NCBI GenBank assembly: GCA_018609965.1
Contig: JAHENP010000066.1
Span: forward strand, 1-9,532
Direction: 5' to 3'
From: Haloferacaceae archaeon
GTDB taxonomy: Archaea; Halobacteriota; Halobacteria; Halobacteriales; Haloferacaceae
Length of the DNA stretch: 9,532 bases
The notes under the pieces are model-generated. The model made no database searches and was not told the origin of the DNA. It saw only the letters and a list, made by a program, of their open reading frames with translations. The first letter of the stretch is position 1; each line of letters opens with the position of its first letter. A program made the position numbers and the translations under genes. This document shows positions 1-6,630 of this stretch, piece after piece.

Positions 1-139
1 CCCAGTATGGGATAGGAGTAACGGTAGTTTGGCCCTGCCAGGAGTCTGGTCATGTCGACCAGGCTGCAAACCACAATATCCCAACTCAGCGGTGCAGTGC
101 CGTGGGAATCCCACCCCTTTAGGGGTGGGAGGAGGTCAA
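1..139 (+). mobile_element. Right end of an IS200/IS605 (TnpB/IS1341-type) element, partial
   Basis: Seen: GAATCC runs into a perfect 9-bp stem (109-117 with 122-130, loop TTTA), followed by GGAGGTCAA ending at 139. From memory, haloarchaeal IS1341-type elements end in the same order: GAATCC, a GC-rich hairpin, then GGAG(G)ATGTCAA. TCAA is also the known right cleavage tetranucleotide of IS608-like elements. The element's body and any tnpB would lie to the left, outside the window. The frame from base 3 to a TAG at 120-122 is open and could be a TnpB C-terminal tail, but no TnpB motif is visible in it. A solitary end left after loss of the element is the main alternative. Confidence 0.6.
109..130 (+). 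repeat. Perfect 9-bp terminal stem-loop
   Basis: TCCCACCCC (109-117) and GGGGTGGGA (122-130) are exact reverse complements around a TTTA loop. The position nine bases before the proposed element end fits the subterminal hairpin that IS200/IS605 transposases recognise, and the last stem of an omega-RNA. A simple transcription terminator is the alternative, but no T-run follows it. Confidence 0.7.
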
Positions 140-397
140 TCCCCTTCTGTCTCGTTTACGTTCTGTCGAAAACTCGTGGGACACTCGACTGTCGTCTCTC
201 AGTGCGATTCTGCAACTGTGGTTCCTCCCAGTATTCTCTCCTGTACCACTCAGTGTCGAGGTGTCTCGACCGAACGGGACGTGACAGACACCCAGAGAGG
301 CCACCTTTTTTCGGGCGGCCACACAGTGAGTGTGCCGACAGGCGCACGACCAAGTCGACCCGTTCCTTTTAGCCCGACGCGCACCAGAGTGTGTACG
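140..397. other. Non-coding region between the element end and mcm
   Basis: No convincing gene is present. Open frames here have basic, low-complexity translations unlike haloarchaeal proteins, and the mcm frame running through it lacks MCM homology before base 398. It contains a perfect 6-bp hairpin (GTCGAG at 255-260, CTCGAC at 265-270), a short T-run near 305-310, and the mcm promoter at its right edge. Confidence 0.6.
361..372 (+). promoter_or_regulatory. mcm promoter, TATA-like box
   Basis: CCTTTTAG (365-372) is centred about 29 bases before the ATG at 398 in otherwise GC-rich DNA. This spacing puts transcription start at or next to the ATG, as in the leaderless mRNAs common in haloarchaea. 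No Shine-Dalgarno sequence precedes the ATG. Confidence 0.5.
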
Positions 398-3300
398 ATG
401 AGTCAGGTGGAGCGCCAGGAACTCGAACAGTTCCGCGGCTTCTACAGACGCTACTACGAGGACGACATCGCCCAACTCGCCCAGCGGTACCCCAACGAGC
501 GACGGTCGTTGTACGTCTCCTACGACGATCTCTACCGGTTCGACGCCGACCTCGCGGAGCGGTACCTCAACAAGCCCGAGGACATACGCAAGATCGCCGA
601 GGAGGCGCTCCGGACGTACGATCTCCCGGCGGACGTGTCCCTCGGGCAGGCACACGTCCGCCTCGAAGGGCTCCCTGCGGGCAACACGATCGACATCCGG
701 AACATCCGGGTCGTCGACGACCACATCGGCTCGTTGGTCGCCGTCCAGGGGATCGTCCGGAAGGCGACAGACGTGCGCCCGAAGATCGTCGAGGCGGCCT
801 TCGAGTGCCAGCGCTGTGGGACGATGACGTACATCCCCCAGTCGGACGCCGGCTTCCAGGAGCCACACGAGTGTCAGGGGTGTGAACGCCAGGGGCCGTT
901 CCGGATCAACCACGACCAGTCGGAGTTCGTCGACTCCCAGACGATCCGGGTCCAGGAGTCACCCGAGGGGCTCCGGGGCGGGGAGACGCCACAGGCGATC
1001 GACGTCTACCTGGAAGACGACGTGTGTGGGCAGGTCACGCCCGGCGACCACGTCAGCGTTGCGGGCGTGCTCCACATCGAACAACAGACCTCCGGCAACG
1101 AGAAGACCGCGTTGTTCGATCTGTACATGGACGGGGTGACCGTCACCATCGAAGACGAGGAGTTCGAGGACATGGACATCTCCGACGAGGACGTGACGGA
1201 GATTCTCGAACTCGCCGACAACCCGGACATCTACCAGAAGATGATCGACTCCGTCGCCCCGTCGATCTACGGCTACGAACAGGAGAAACAGGCGATGATC
1301 CTCCAACTGTTCGGCGGCGTCACCAAACACCTCCCGGACGAGTCTCGGATTCGTGGCGACTTACACATATTATTAATTGGAGATCCTGGTACTGGGAAGT
1401 GTATCCGAGGTGACACGAAGGTCACACTCGCGGACGGCTCTCGGGTTCCGATCCGGCAACTCGTTGAGGCGGAGTTGGACGATCCGAGTCCCGTCGACGA
1501 CGGCGTGTACGACGACGCGGAGTTCACCGTTCCGTCGCTCGCGTCGGACGGAACGCTGACAAAACGAACTGCAACGCGAGTTTGGAAGCGAGGGGCTCCC
1601 GAGGAGCTGATCCGGGTCCGAACTGCCAGTGGCCGCGAGATCGACGTGACACCGTCACACCCACTGTTCGTGAACGCTGGTGGCGAGTTCGAAGCCCGAC
1701 GTGCCGACGAGTTGGCCGTCGGAGCCCCTCTCGCAGTCACACACGATCCAGTCGTCGCGACCGACGGGGGGGTCACCGCCGCCACCCCGTCGACTCCGTC
1801 ACAACGTGTGACGACTGAGTCGGTCACGTCGATAGAACGGATCGACCACGACGAGGAGTGGGTGTACGATCTCGAAGTCGACGGGACACACAGCTACGTC
1901 TCGAACGGGGTCGTCTCCCACAACTCCCAGCTCCTCTCGTACACCCAGAACATCGCACCGCGGTCGGTGTACACCTCCGGGAAGGGGTCGTCCGCCGCGG
2001 GGTTGTGTGTCACCGGAGACACCCTCGTCCACACGACCGACGGGATCAGGCGAGCAGACGATCTTGTCACACCCGATATTCCGGAGTCGGTGGAGACGGA
2101 GACCGCAGTCGAACGCGAGTACGACCTCTACACGTACGACGAGACGGCCGGCGAGACGACGGTCGCATCCACATCACACGTCTGGCGGATGCCACCGAAG
2201 CCGTGTCGGCGAATCGAGACAGCCAGCGGGATAGAATTAGAGACATCACAGAACACACCAGTGCTGACGTGTGGCGACGACGGACCGGAGTGGACACCGA
2301 TCTCCGAGATCGAAGCGGGGGATCACGTCGCGACGCCGACGTTCGACGGAGTCGAACGGTCGCCGCTGATTGACGAACCCACGGAGAGCGCAGACGAGAG
2401 ACCCGCACTGACCGACGGTGCTGTTGGGTCCACGGCTGAGTCCAATCTAGAGTGGGACGAAGTGGTCGCCGGTGTCGACACTGGCGAGAAGGAGTTGTAC
2501 GATCTGACTGTCCCGGAGACGAACAACTTCGTCGCCAACGGTGTCGTGACACACAACACCGCAGCAGCGGTCCGCGACGACTTCGGCGACGGCCAACAGT
2601 GGACGTTGGAGGCCGGAGCGTTGGTGCTCGCGGACAAAGGTGTCGCGGCCATCGACGAGCTAGATAAGATGGCTGAAGACGATAGATCAGCCATGCACGA
2701 AGCATTAGAACAACAATCAATTAGCATAAGTAAAGCTGGAATAAACGCTACACTCAAATCACGGTGTTCGTTGCTCGGCGCGGCAAACCCCAAGTACGGG
2801 CGGTTCGACCAGTACGAGCCGATCGGCGAGCAGATCGATCTCGAACCCACGTTGATCTCCCGGTTCGACCTGATCTTCACGGTGACAGACCAGCCGGACC
2901 CGGACCACGACGCGCGGCTGGCAGACCACATCCTCACGACGAACTACGCGGGGGAGCTGAACACCCAGCAGACGGAGATGACGAACAGCGAGGTGACCCG
3001 CCAACAGGTGGAGAACGTCCAAGAGGAGGTCGCGCCGGTCGTCGACGCGGAACTGCTCCGGAAGTACGTCGCCTACTCGAAGCGGACCTGCTACCCGCGG
3101 ATGACGGACGCGGCCCGCGACGCGATCCAGGAGTTCTACGTCGACCTCCGGTCGAAGGGGGCAGACGAGGACGCCCCGGTGCCGGTGACCGCCCGGAAGC
3201 TGGAGGCGACCGTCCGGCTCGCGGAGGCGTCCGCCCGCGTCCGGTTGGCCGACGAGGTGACCGCCGAGGACGCCGAGCGCGTGATCGACATCGTCCGGTC

Positions 3301-3586
3301 GTGTCTCCAAGACATCGGTGTCGACCCCGAGACCGGGGAGTTCGACGCGGACGTGGTGGAGACGGGTACCTCGAAGTCGCAACGCGACCGGATCAAAGGG
3401 ATCAAAGATCTCCTTCGGGAGGTGGACGAGGAGTACGAGGACGAACCCGGCGCCCCTCGCGAACGGGTGATGGAACGCGCCGACGAGGTCGGGATGGAGG
3501 CGTCGAAGGTCGAAGACGAGTTGGAGAAGCTGAAGACCCGCGGCGATGTCTATCTGCCGGACGGCGACCACATCAAACTCGTCTGA
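398..3586 (+). CDS. mcm: Replicative DNA helicase MCM, precursor with two inteins
   Basis: MCM is the ATP-driven hexameric helicase that unwinds DNA at archaeal replication forks. The precursor is 1062 aa; exteins of 334, 27 and 342 residues give a 703-aa mature protein, the usual haloarchaeal size. Seen: N-terminal domain with a zinc site (C137, C140, C159, C162); Walker A GDPGTGK at 328-334, interrupted by intein 1 before S510; Walker B and DEAD-like box AAIDELDK at 750-757; sensor 1 N797; arginine finger R822 in SRFD; C-terminal winged helix ending at 1062. The ATG at 398 was chosen because MCM homology begins there and a TATA-like box lies 29 bases upstream; the frame is open further left but the extension is not protein-like. 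Both inteins break the ATPase core, so helicase activity should depend on splicing. Two A+T-rich codon patches (1361-1400, 2660-2760) are atypical. Confidence 0.96.
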   Translation: MSQVERQELEQFRGFYRRYYEDDIAQLAQRYPNERRSLYVSYDDLYRFDADLAERYLNKPEDIRKIAEEALRTYDLPADVSLGQAHVRLEGLPAGNTIDIRNIRVVDDHIGSLVAVQGIVRKATDVRPKIVEAAFECQRCGTMTYIPQSDAGFQEPHECQGCERQGPFRINHDQSEFVDSQTIRVQESPEGLRGGETPQAIDVYLEDDVCGQVTPGDHVSVAGVLHIEQQTSGNEKTALFDLYMDGVTVTIEDEEFEDMDISDEDVTEILELADNPDIYQKMIDSVAPSIYGYEQEKQAMILQLFGGVTKHLPDESRIRGDLHILLIGDPGTGKCIRGDTKVTLADGSRVPIRQLVEAELDDPSPVDDGVYDDAEFTVPSLASDGTLTKRTATRVWKRGAPEELIRVRTASGREIDVTPSHPLFVNAGGEFEARRADELAVGAPLAVTHDPVVATDGGVTAATPSTPSQRVTTESVTSIERIDHDEEWVYDLEVDGTHSYVSNGVVSHNSQLLSYTQNIAPRSVYTSGKGSSAAGLCVTGDTLVHTTDGIRRADDLVTPDIPESVETETAVEREYDLYTYDETAGETTVASTSHVWRMPPKPCRRIETASGIELETSQNTPVLTCGDDGPEWTPISEIEAGDHVATPTFDGVERSPLIDEPTESADERPALTDGAVGSTAESNLEWDEVVAGVDTGEKELYDLTVPETNNFVANGVVTHNTAAAVRDDFGDGQQWTLEAGALVLADKGVAAIDELDKMAEDDRSAMHEALEQQSISISKAGINATLKSRCSLLGAANPKYGRFDQYEPIGEQIDLEPTLISRFDLIFTVTDQPDPDHDARLADHILTTNYAGELNTQQTEMTNSEVTRQQVENVQEEVAPVVDAELLRKYVAYSKRTCYPRMTDAARDAIQEFYVDLRSKGADEDAPVPVTARKLEATVRLAEASARVRLADEVTAEDAERVIDIVRSCLQDIGVDPETGEFDADVVETGTSKSQRDRIKGIKDLLREVDEEYEDEPGAPRERVMERADEVGMEASKVEDELEKLKTRGDVYLPDGDHIKLV
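1400..1924 (+). mobile_element. Mini-intein 1 in the MCM Walker A motif (MCM-a type site)
   Basis: A 175-aa self-splicing element starts at Cys1 directly after the P-loop lysine and ends in His-Asn before extein Ser, so the ligated motif is GDPGTGKS. Block A begins CIRGDTKV. Block B has T84-P-S-H87 with the conserved Thr and His. Block F is VYDLEVDGTHSYVSNG with H164, and block G is GVVSHN. About 70 residues separate blocks B and F, with no LAGLIDADG motif, so the homing endonuclease is absent and only the Hint splicing domain remains. All standard splicing residues are present, so it is expected to splice. The P-loop is a known MCM intein site; the site letter is from memory. Confidence 0.93.
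2006..2557 (+). mobile_element. Mini-intein 2 in MCM, block-B histidine replaced by Asn
   Basis: A 184-aa intein begins at Cys1 after extein SSAAGL and ends in THN before extein Thr, restoring the MCM stretch SSAAGLTAAAVRDD. Block A is CVTGDTLVHT. Block F is LYDLTVPETNNFVANG. Two deviations are seen: block B reads T80-S-Q-N83, with Asn where the near-invariant His sits, and block F has N173 where intein 1 has H164. The region between blocks B and F has a short acidic, Ser/Thr-rich linker and no LAGLIDADG endonuclease. Cys1, penultimate His, terminal Asn and +1 Thr are intact, so splicing is still likely, perhaps slower or conditional. An archaeal CDC21/MCM intein lacking the block-B His is, from memory, known to splice (Tko CDC21-1). 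Confidence 0.92.
2660..2760 (+). other. A+T-rich codon patch inside mcm
   Basis: Bases 2661-2760 contain 38 G/C in 100, against 69 in the preceding 100 and 62 in the following 100. The protein sequence is ordinary MCM (LDKM to LKSR, just after Walker B), but codons such as TTA, ATA, AGA, CAA and GAA replace the G/C-ending ones used elsewhere. See findings for possible causes. Confidence 0.85.
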
Positions 3587-3659
3587 GGGCTCTCACCCGA
3601 GGACCCACTCCGAGCGTCGTGTGTCGGCGGAGTAACACTTTCTCGCGTAGCTAGTGCAG

Positions 3660-3665
3660 TTTATG
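3660..3665 (+). promoter_or_regulatory. TATA-like box for the 3689 gene
   Basis: TTTATG is centred about 27 bases before the GTG at 3689, the spacing expected for a leaderless transcript. It suggests the downstream cluster is transcribed independently of mcm, which ends 102 bases earlier. Confidence 0.45.
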
Positions 3666-3688
3666 TTTCTCTCACTAGAAGACGAGGT

Positions 3689-4024
3689 GTGTTACTCGTT
3701 GCGACCCACTCTGCAGACGCGCGGACGACACTACGGAACGTCTGTCGGGCCCACGAGGAGGCCGTCCACAGGCGGTTCGGACGGGCGGCACTCCTCGCGG
3801 AGACCCAGTTTGGCGCGTTTCTCGCCTGTCGACTCCGGCAGAAACACGGCACCGCCGTCCAGGTCGAACGGACGGAGCCGTTTCTGGCCCGCGTCGCGGC
3901 ACCGACGGCCCGTGAGGCGGCTGTCGCCTACGAACGCCGCGACGAGCCGGCGACACCGTACCGGGCGTTCGCGGCGAACCGTGAGCTTCCGACGCCGGCG
4001 GAGCTACGCGACGAGCGGCTGTGA
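3689..4024 (+). CDS. Small haloarchaeal protein of unknown function (DUF7855-like)
   Basis: A 111-aa protein starting GTG, preceded by a TATA-like box and no clear ribosome site. It opens with LLVATHSADARTTLRNVCRAH, followed by a charged mixed alpha/beta sequence, and ends in a conserved-looking segment RAFAANRELPTPAELRDERL. No membrane segment, signal peptide or catalytic motif is visible. It resembles from memory a haloarchaea-only family named DUF7855 in public annotation; the number is unverified. Its last 4 bases (GTGA) overlap the start of the next gene, so the two are probably co-translated. It is the first gene of a cluster ending in a MinD-type ATPase. Function unknown; a partner of that ATPase is inference from context only. 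Confidence 0.85.
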   Translation: MLLVATHSADARTTLRNVCRAHEEAVHRRFGRAALLAETQFGAFLACRLRQKHGTAVQVERTEPFLARVAAPTAREAAVAYERRDEPATPYRAFAANRELPTPAELRDERL

Positions 4025-4917
4025 GCCACCACGCCGACTCGCTGTCGGTGGTCGTCGACGACGGCCGGCTGACGGTGTCAATCGCCGACGATACTCTGAC
4101 CGGTCGGGTCGTCGACCTCCGCGAACACACGGCGTCTCCGCTGCCGACGGCGCTCGCGGACCGACTCCCCCGCGGGGCCGACTGGCGCGACCGCCCGGAG
4201 TTCGACGCCGACCGCTCGTTCGCGACGGTGACGCCAGACCCGCCACCGGCCCACCGGCTCGCGGCCGTCGCGGCACGCTCTCGGGGCGTGACGACGCCAG
4301 TCGACGACGCACTGGCCGCCGCGGCCACAGCCGACGATCTGGTCACCGACGCCACGGAGCCCCCCGACCTCGCGACGGCACGTGAACGGGTCGTCACGAC
4401 GGGTAACGCGGTTGAACGACTGCGCGAACGGGTTTCGACGCTCCGCGGGCGGCTCCAGGCCGCCCGAGAGACCGACGGTGACCCGACCGATGTCCAGAGC
4501 GAACTCGACACGGCGATGCGAGCACTGACCGAGGCGGAGACGGACGAACTGGCGGCGAAACAACGACTCACCCGAGCACGGAAACGTGCCCGCGCTCACC
4601 GGGATGCCCACGAGCGCCGACTCCGCCGGCACGACGCCCGCCGGAACCGTGCCCGCGAGGCGCGCACACACCTCGCGGCGGCCGTCGCCGACCGACTCGC
4701 GACGGCGACTGAACGGGTCACCGACATCACCGACCGCGGGCGAGCGACGTTCGACCCCGACACGGTGACGGGCGACCCAGTGACGCTCCACCTCGCGGCG
4801 CTCGTCGTCGCCGAGACGGCGGAACCGGTCGTCGTCGGTGTCGCCGACCTCGCCGACCTGCCGGCGCTGGCGGAACTGCTCGCTGTGCCAGTGATCGCCT
4901 GTCGCCCGCCGGCGTGA
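4021..4917 (+). CDS. Coiled-coil haloarchaeal protein of unknown function (DUF7856-like)
   Basis: A 298-aa protein beginning GTG within the stop of the preceding gene (GTGA overlap), which fixes the start. Residues 1-110 form a mixed domain. Residues about 117-235 are almost entirely charged Ala/Arg/Glu-rich helix, predicted by eye as a long coiled coil, with a strongly basic stretch at about 185-216 (arginine-rich, unusual in an acidic haloarchaeal proteome). The last 50 residues return to a hydrophobic alpha/beta pattern ending VIACRPPA. No signal peptide or membrane span. The architecture of globular ends joined by a coiled coil suggests a structural or scaffolding role, and the basic patch could contact nucleic acid; both are inferences. 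The family name is from memory and unverified. Confidence 0.87.
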   Translation: MSHHADSLSVVVDDGRLTVSIADDTLTGRVVDLREHTASPLPTALADRLPRGADWRDRPEFDADRSFATVTPDPPPAHRLAAVAARSRGVTTPVDDALAAAATADDLVTDATEPPDLATARERVVTTGNAVERLRERVSTLRGRLQAARETDGDPTDVQSELDTAMRALTEAETDELAAKQRLTRARKRARAHRDAHERRLRRHDARRNRAREARTHLAAAVADRLATATERVTDITDRGRATFDPDTVTGDPVTLHLAALVVAETAEPVVVGVADLADLPALAELLAVPVIACRPPA

Positions 4918-4977
4918 CGAGTCGCGTCGGTCGGAGCGTGTGTTGACCGTCCAGCCGGTCGCCCCCCGCCCCGTCCC

Positions 4978-4990
4978 GTTCTTTTTCACC
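4978..4990 (+). promoter_or_regulatory. TATA-like box upstream of the 5012 gene
   Basis: GTTCTTTTTCACC stands out in GC-rich DNA and its T-run centre is about 28 bases before the GTG at 5012. It closely resembles the mcm box in sequence (CGTTC followed by a T-run) and spacing. It supports an internal promoter and the 5012 start. Confidence 0.45.
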
Positions 4991-5011
4991 GGTGACGCGG
5001 CCAGACACCGC

Positions 5012-5914
5012 GTGTCACAGAACCCAGACGCGACCGACACGTCCGGAACGACGGACGGTCACGATCCGACGAGGACGGTGAGCGACCCGGGTGACGATCA
5101 CGACCCGGTCGACACAGACGACGGCCGTCCGGCGCCGGTGACAGTCGACGCCGACGCCACACGTCTCGGTCGGGTCGTGCTCGTCACCTGTCGACTCCAC
5201 AACCGGACGACAGCGCCGCGTGCGATCACACTCCGAGACGAACTCCCGGGTCCGACACTGCCGCCGCGCCGCAGCGGCGTCCCCGAGCGCGGGTGGAGCG
5301 GTGACACGTACACGACCGTGTTGCCGCCGGCCGCGACCCGTCCGGTCGGGTACGCCAGCCCGACAGACGGCTCACTCGCCGACGAGCGGCTTCCGGAGCC
5401 GCCGGCCACAGTCGTCGCTGTCGACGACCCGTCGGCCGCGGACACCGGTGACCGTGTGGCCCACGCCCGCCGTGAACTGGCAGCGTGGGCACCCCCCGAC
5501 GACATCCTCCCCCGACGTGTCGTTGCCGACGGCGGGACGCCCGACGACGGTGAGGCAGGCACCGACACTGAGACCGTCGCCGGCGACTCCGTCGGCAACG
5601 GGACGGCACCCCCACCTGACCCAACTGGCGGTGGCACAGACCCGGAGTCGTTCGCCGACGGAACGGTGCCGACGGTCGTTGCGGCGTATCTCGACGCTGC
5701 GGCCGAACGGATCGACCGCGCGGCGGCGACAGCCGACGGGGTCCAGGCGGCGACTGACGCGCTCCGTGACACCCACCACACTCCGGTCACGTTGGAACAG
5801 GCCGTCGCCCGCGACGAGGCGGCACTCCGCGCGCTGGCCGACCGGGCAGCGACACTCGCCGACCGTGCTGCCGCGGCGGACGTTCCGGTCGACAGTCTCC
5901 GGCGACTGTCGTGA
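5012..5914 (+). CDS. Haloarchaeal protein of unknown function, beta domain plus helical tail (DUF7857-like)
   Basis: A 300-aa protein. The start is placed at GTG 5012 (MSQNPDATD) because a T-rich box lies 28 bases upstream; an in-frame GTG at 4940 would translate that box. Residues 1-40 are an acidic, disordered-looking leader. Residues 41-138 look like a beta-sandwich (alternating hydrophobics, VVLVTCRLHNRTTAPRAITL, then PPRRSGVPERGW), resembling domains that bind or display protein surfaces. Residues 165-215 are a Gly/Asp/Thr/Pro linker, and 220-300 are helical and Ala/Arg/Glu-rich. No signal peptide or membrane span. Its stop overlaps the start of the ATPase gene by GTGA, so the two are probably made together. 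The family number is from memory. Function unknown. Confidence 0.82.
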   Translation: MSQNPDATDTSGTTDGHDPTRTVSDPGDDHDPVDTDDGRPAPVTVDADATRLGRVVLVTCRLHNRTTAPRAITLRDELPGPTLPPRRSGVPERGWSGDTYTTVLPPAATRPVGYASPTDGSLADERLPEPPATVVAVDDPSAADTGDRVAHARRELAAWAPPDDILPRRVVADGGTPDDGEAGTDTETVAGDSVGNGTAPPPDPTGGGTDPESFADGTVPTVVAAYLDAAAERIDRAAATADGVQAATDALRDTHHTPVTLEQAVARDEAALRALADRAATLADRAAAADVPVDSLRRLS

Positions 5915-6594
5915 TCATCGCCGTCTGCGGTGGGAAAGGCGGTGTGGGGAAGTCGACGCTTGCGTACGAACTCGCCGGCACACTGGAGGCGGTTGCGGTC
6001 GACGCCGATCTCGGGATGGCGGACCTCCCACATGGTCGTGGGCCGGACCTCCACGACGTGCTCGCCGGACGTGCGGCGCCGCCCGCGGCCGTCCGGGGTG
6101 GCCCCGTGCCGGTGGTTGCCTGTGGACGGTCACTCGCCGGCGCCCGCGCGGCGGACCTCGGAGGATTCGGAGCGGCCGTCCGCGACGCCGCCGGCGGCCG
6201 GGACGCTGTCGTCGACTGCCCGACGGGACTGCGCGCGGACACGGGTGTCCCGTTGGCGGTCGCCGACGTGTGTCTGCTCGCTGTCTCGCCACGGCCGTGG
6301 GCGCTCGGTGACGCCCTCCGGACCCGGGCCGTCGCCCGCGATCTTGGTGCGGATCTCGCCCGCGTGGCGCTCACCCAGAGCGAGACGGAGCCACCGACAG
6401 GGGTCGTTCGCAGGGCGCTGGCGACGCCCGTGACAGTCGTCCCCGAGTCGCCGTTACTCGCGGCGACGCTTCGCAGTGACGAGCCGCTCCCGCCCGTCAC
6501 GGCGCGTGCGCCGGAATCGGACGCCGCGACCGCCGTCAACGAACTCGCGGACGCCGTCCGTGCGTGTCGGCCGTACCACGCGGATATCGACTGA
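5911..6594 (+). CDS. MinD/ParA-family P-loop ATPase
   Basis: A 227-aa SIMIBI-class ATPase. The deviant Walker A GGKGGVGKST (7-16) has both the signature lysine K9 and P-loop lysine K14. Walker A' is VDADLGMADL (30-39), and a Walker-B-like VVDCPTG has D102. These residues support ATP-dependent dimerisation. The family places and partitions proteins, chromosomes or surface structures. It is shorter than typical MinD (about 240-270 aa) and shows no clear C-terminal amphipathic membrane helix, so a MinD cell-division role cannot be assumed. The GTG start overlaps the previous stop (GTGA), implying translational coupling to the unknown protein before it. It is convergent with tfb, 30 bases apart. 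Specific function unknown. Confidence 0.9.
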   Translation: MIIAVCGGKGGVGKSTLAYELAGTLEAVAVDADLGMADLPHGRGPDLHDVLAGRAAPPAAVRGGPVPVVACGRSLAGARAADLGGFGAAVRDAAGGRDAVVDCPTGLRADTGVPLAVADVCLLAVSPRPWALGDALRTRAVARDLGADLARVALTQSETEPPTGVVRRALATPVTVVPESPLLAATLRSDEPLPPVTARAPESDAATAVNELADAVRACRPYHADID

Positions 6595-6597
6595 CCC

Positions 6598-6630
6598 GAG
6601 TGACGCTCGACCCGCTCGTTTCAGTCACTC
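6598..6630. terminator. Inverted repeat between convergent genes
   Basis: GAGTGAC (6598-6604) and GTCACTC (6624-6630) are exact reverse complements with a 19-base spacer, centred on the 30-base gap between the ATPase and tfb stop codons. Its position suits a shared bidirectional terminator, though archaeal termination relies more on T-tracts and only TTT is present here. It may be chance. Confidence 0.3.

Larger units (their letters stand above)
1..159 (+). ncRNA. Candidate omega-RNA (reRNA) 3' part with guide into the mcm upstream region
   Basis: TnpB nucleases use an RNA made from the element's right end, with a guide of about 16-20 nt copied from the flanking DNA. The stretch can fold well: TGGGATA (8-14) can pair with TATCCCA (77-83), a 9-bp stem with one G-U pair joins 43-51 to 57-65, and the terminal hairpin spans 109-130. 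The scaffold would end with TCAA at 139 and the guide would start at 140. The 5' end lies outside the window. The RNA call is inferred from end-motif resemblance and folding potential; expression is not shown. Confidence 0.45.

Noticed and set aside
255..270. GTCGAG/CTCGAC hairpin as a regulatory operator of mcm
   Set aside because: GTCGAC-like words are very frequent in haloarchaeal DNA and the hairpin is over 100 bases from the start codon; no second copy is seen.
29..397. N-terminal extension of MCM to an in-frame TTG at 29
   Set aside because: The extension is Cys/Arg/Pro-rich, overlaps the element end and the TATA-like box, and MCM homology begins at the ATG at 398.
2067..2720. Long antisense open frame across intein 2
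   Set aside because: Its translation is Arg/Ser-rich and non-acidic, as expected for a shadow frame in high-GC DNA; the mcm frame explains the region fully.
4940..5011. Upstream GTG start for the beta-domain protein
   Set aside because: It would translate the T-rich promoter-like box into PFFF and add a proline-rich leader unlike the rest of the protein; the GTG at 5012 has correct promoter spacing.
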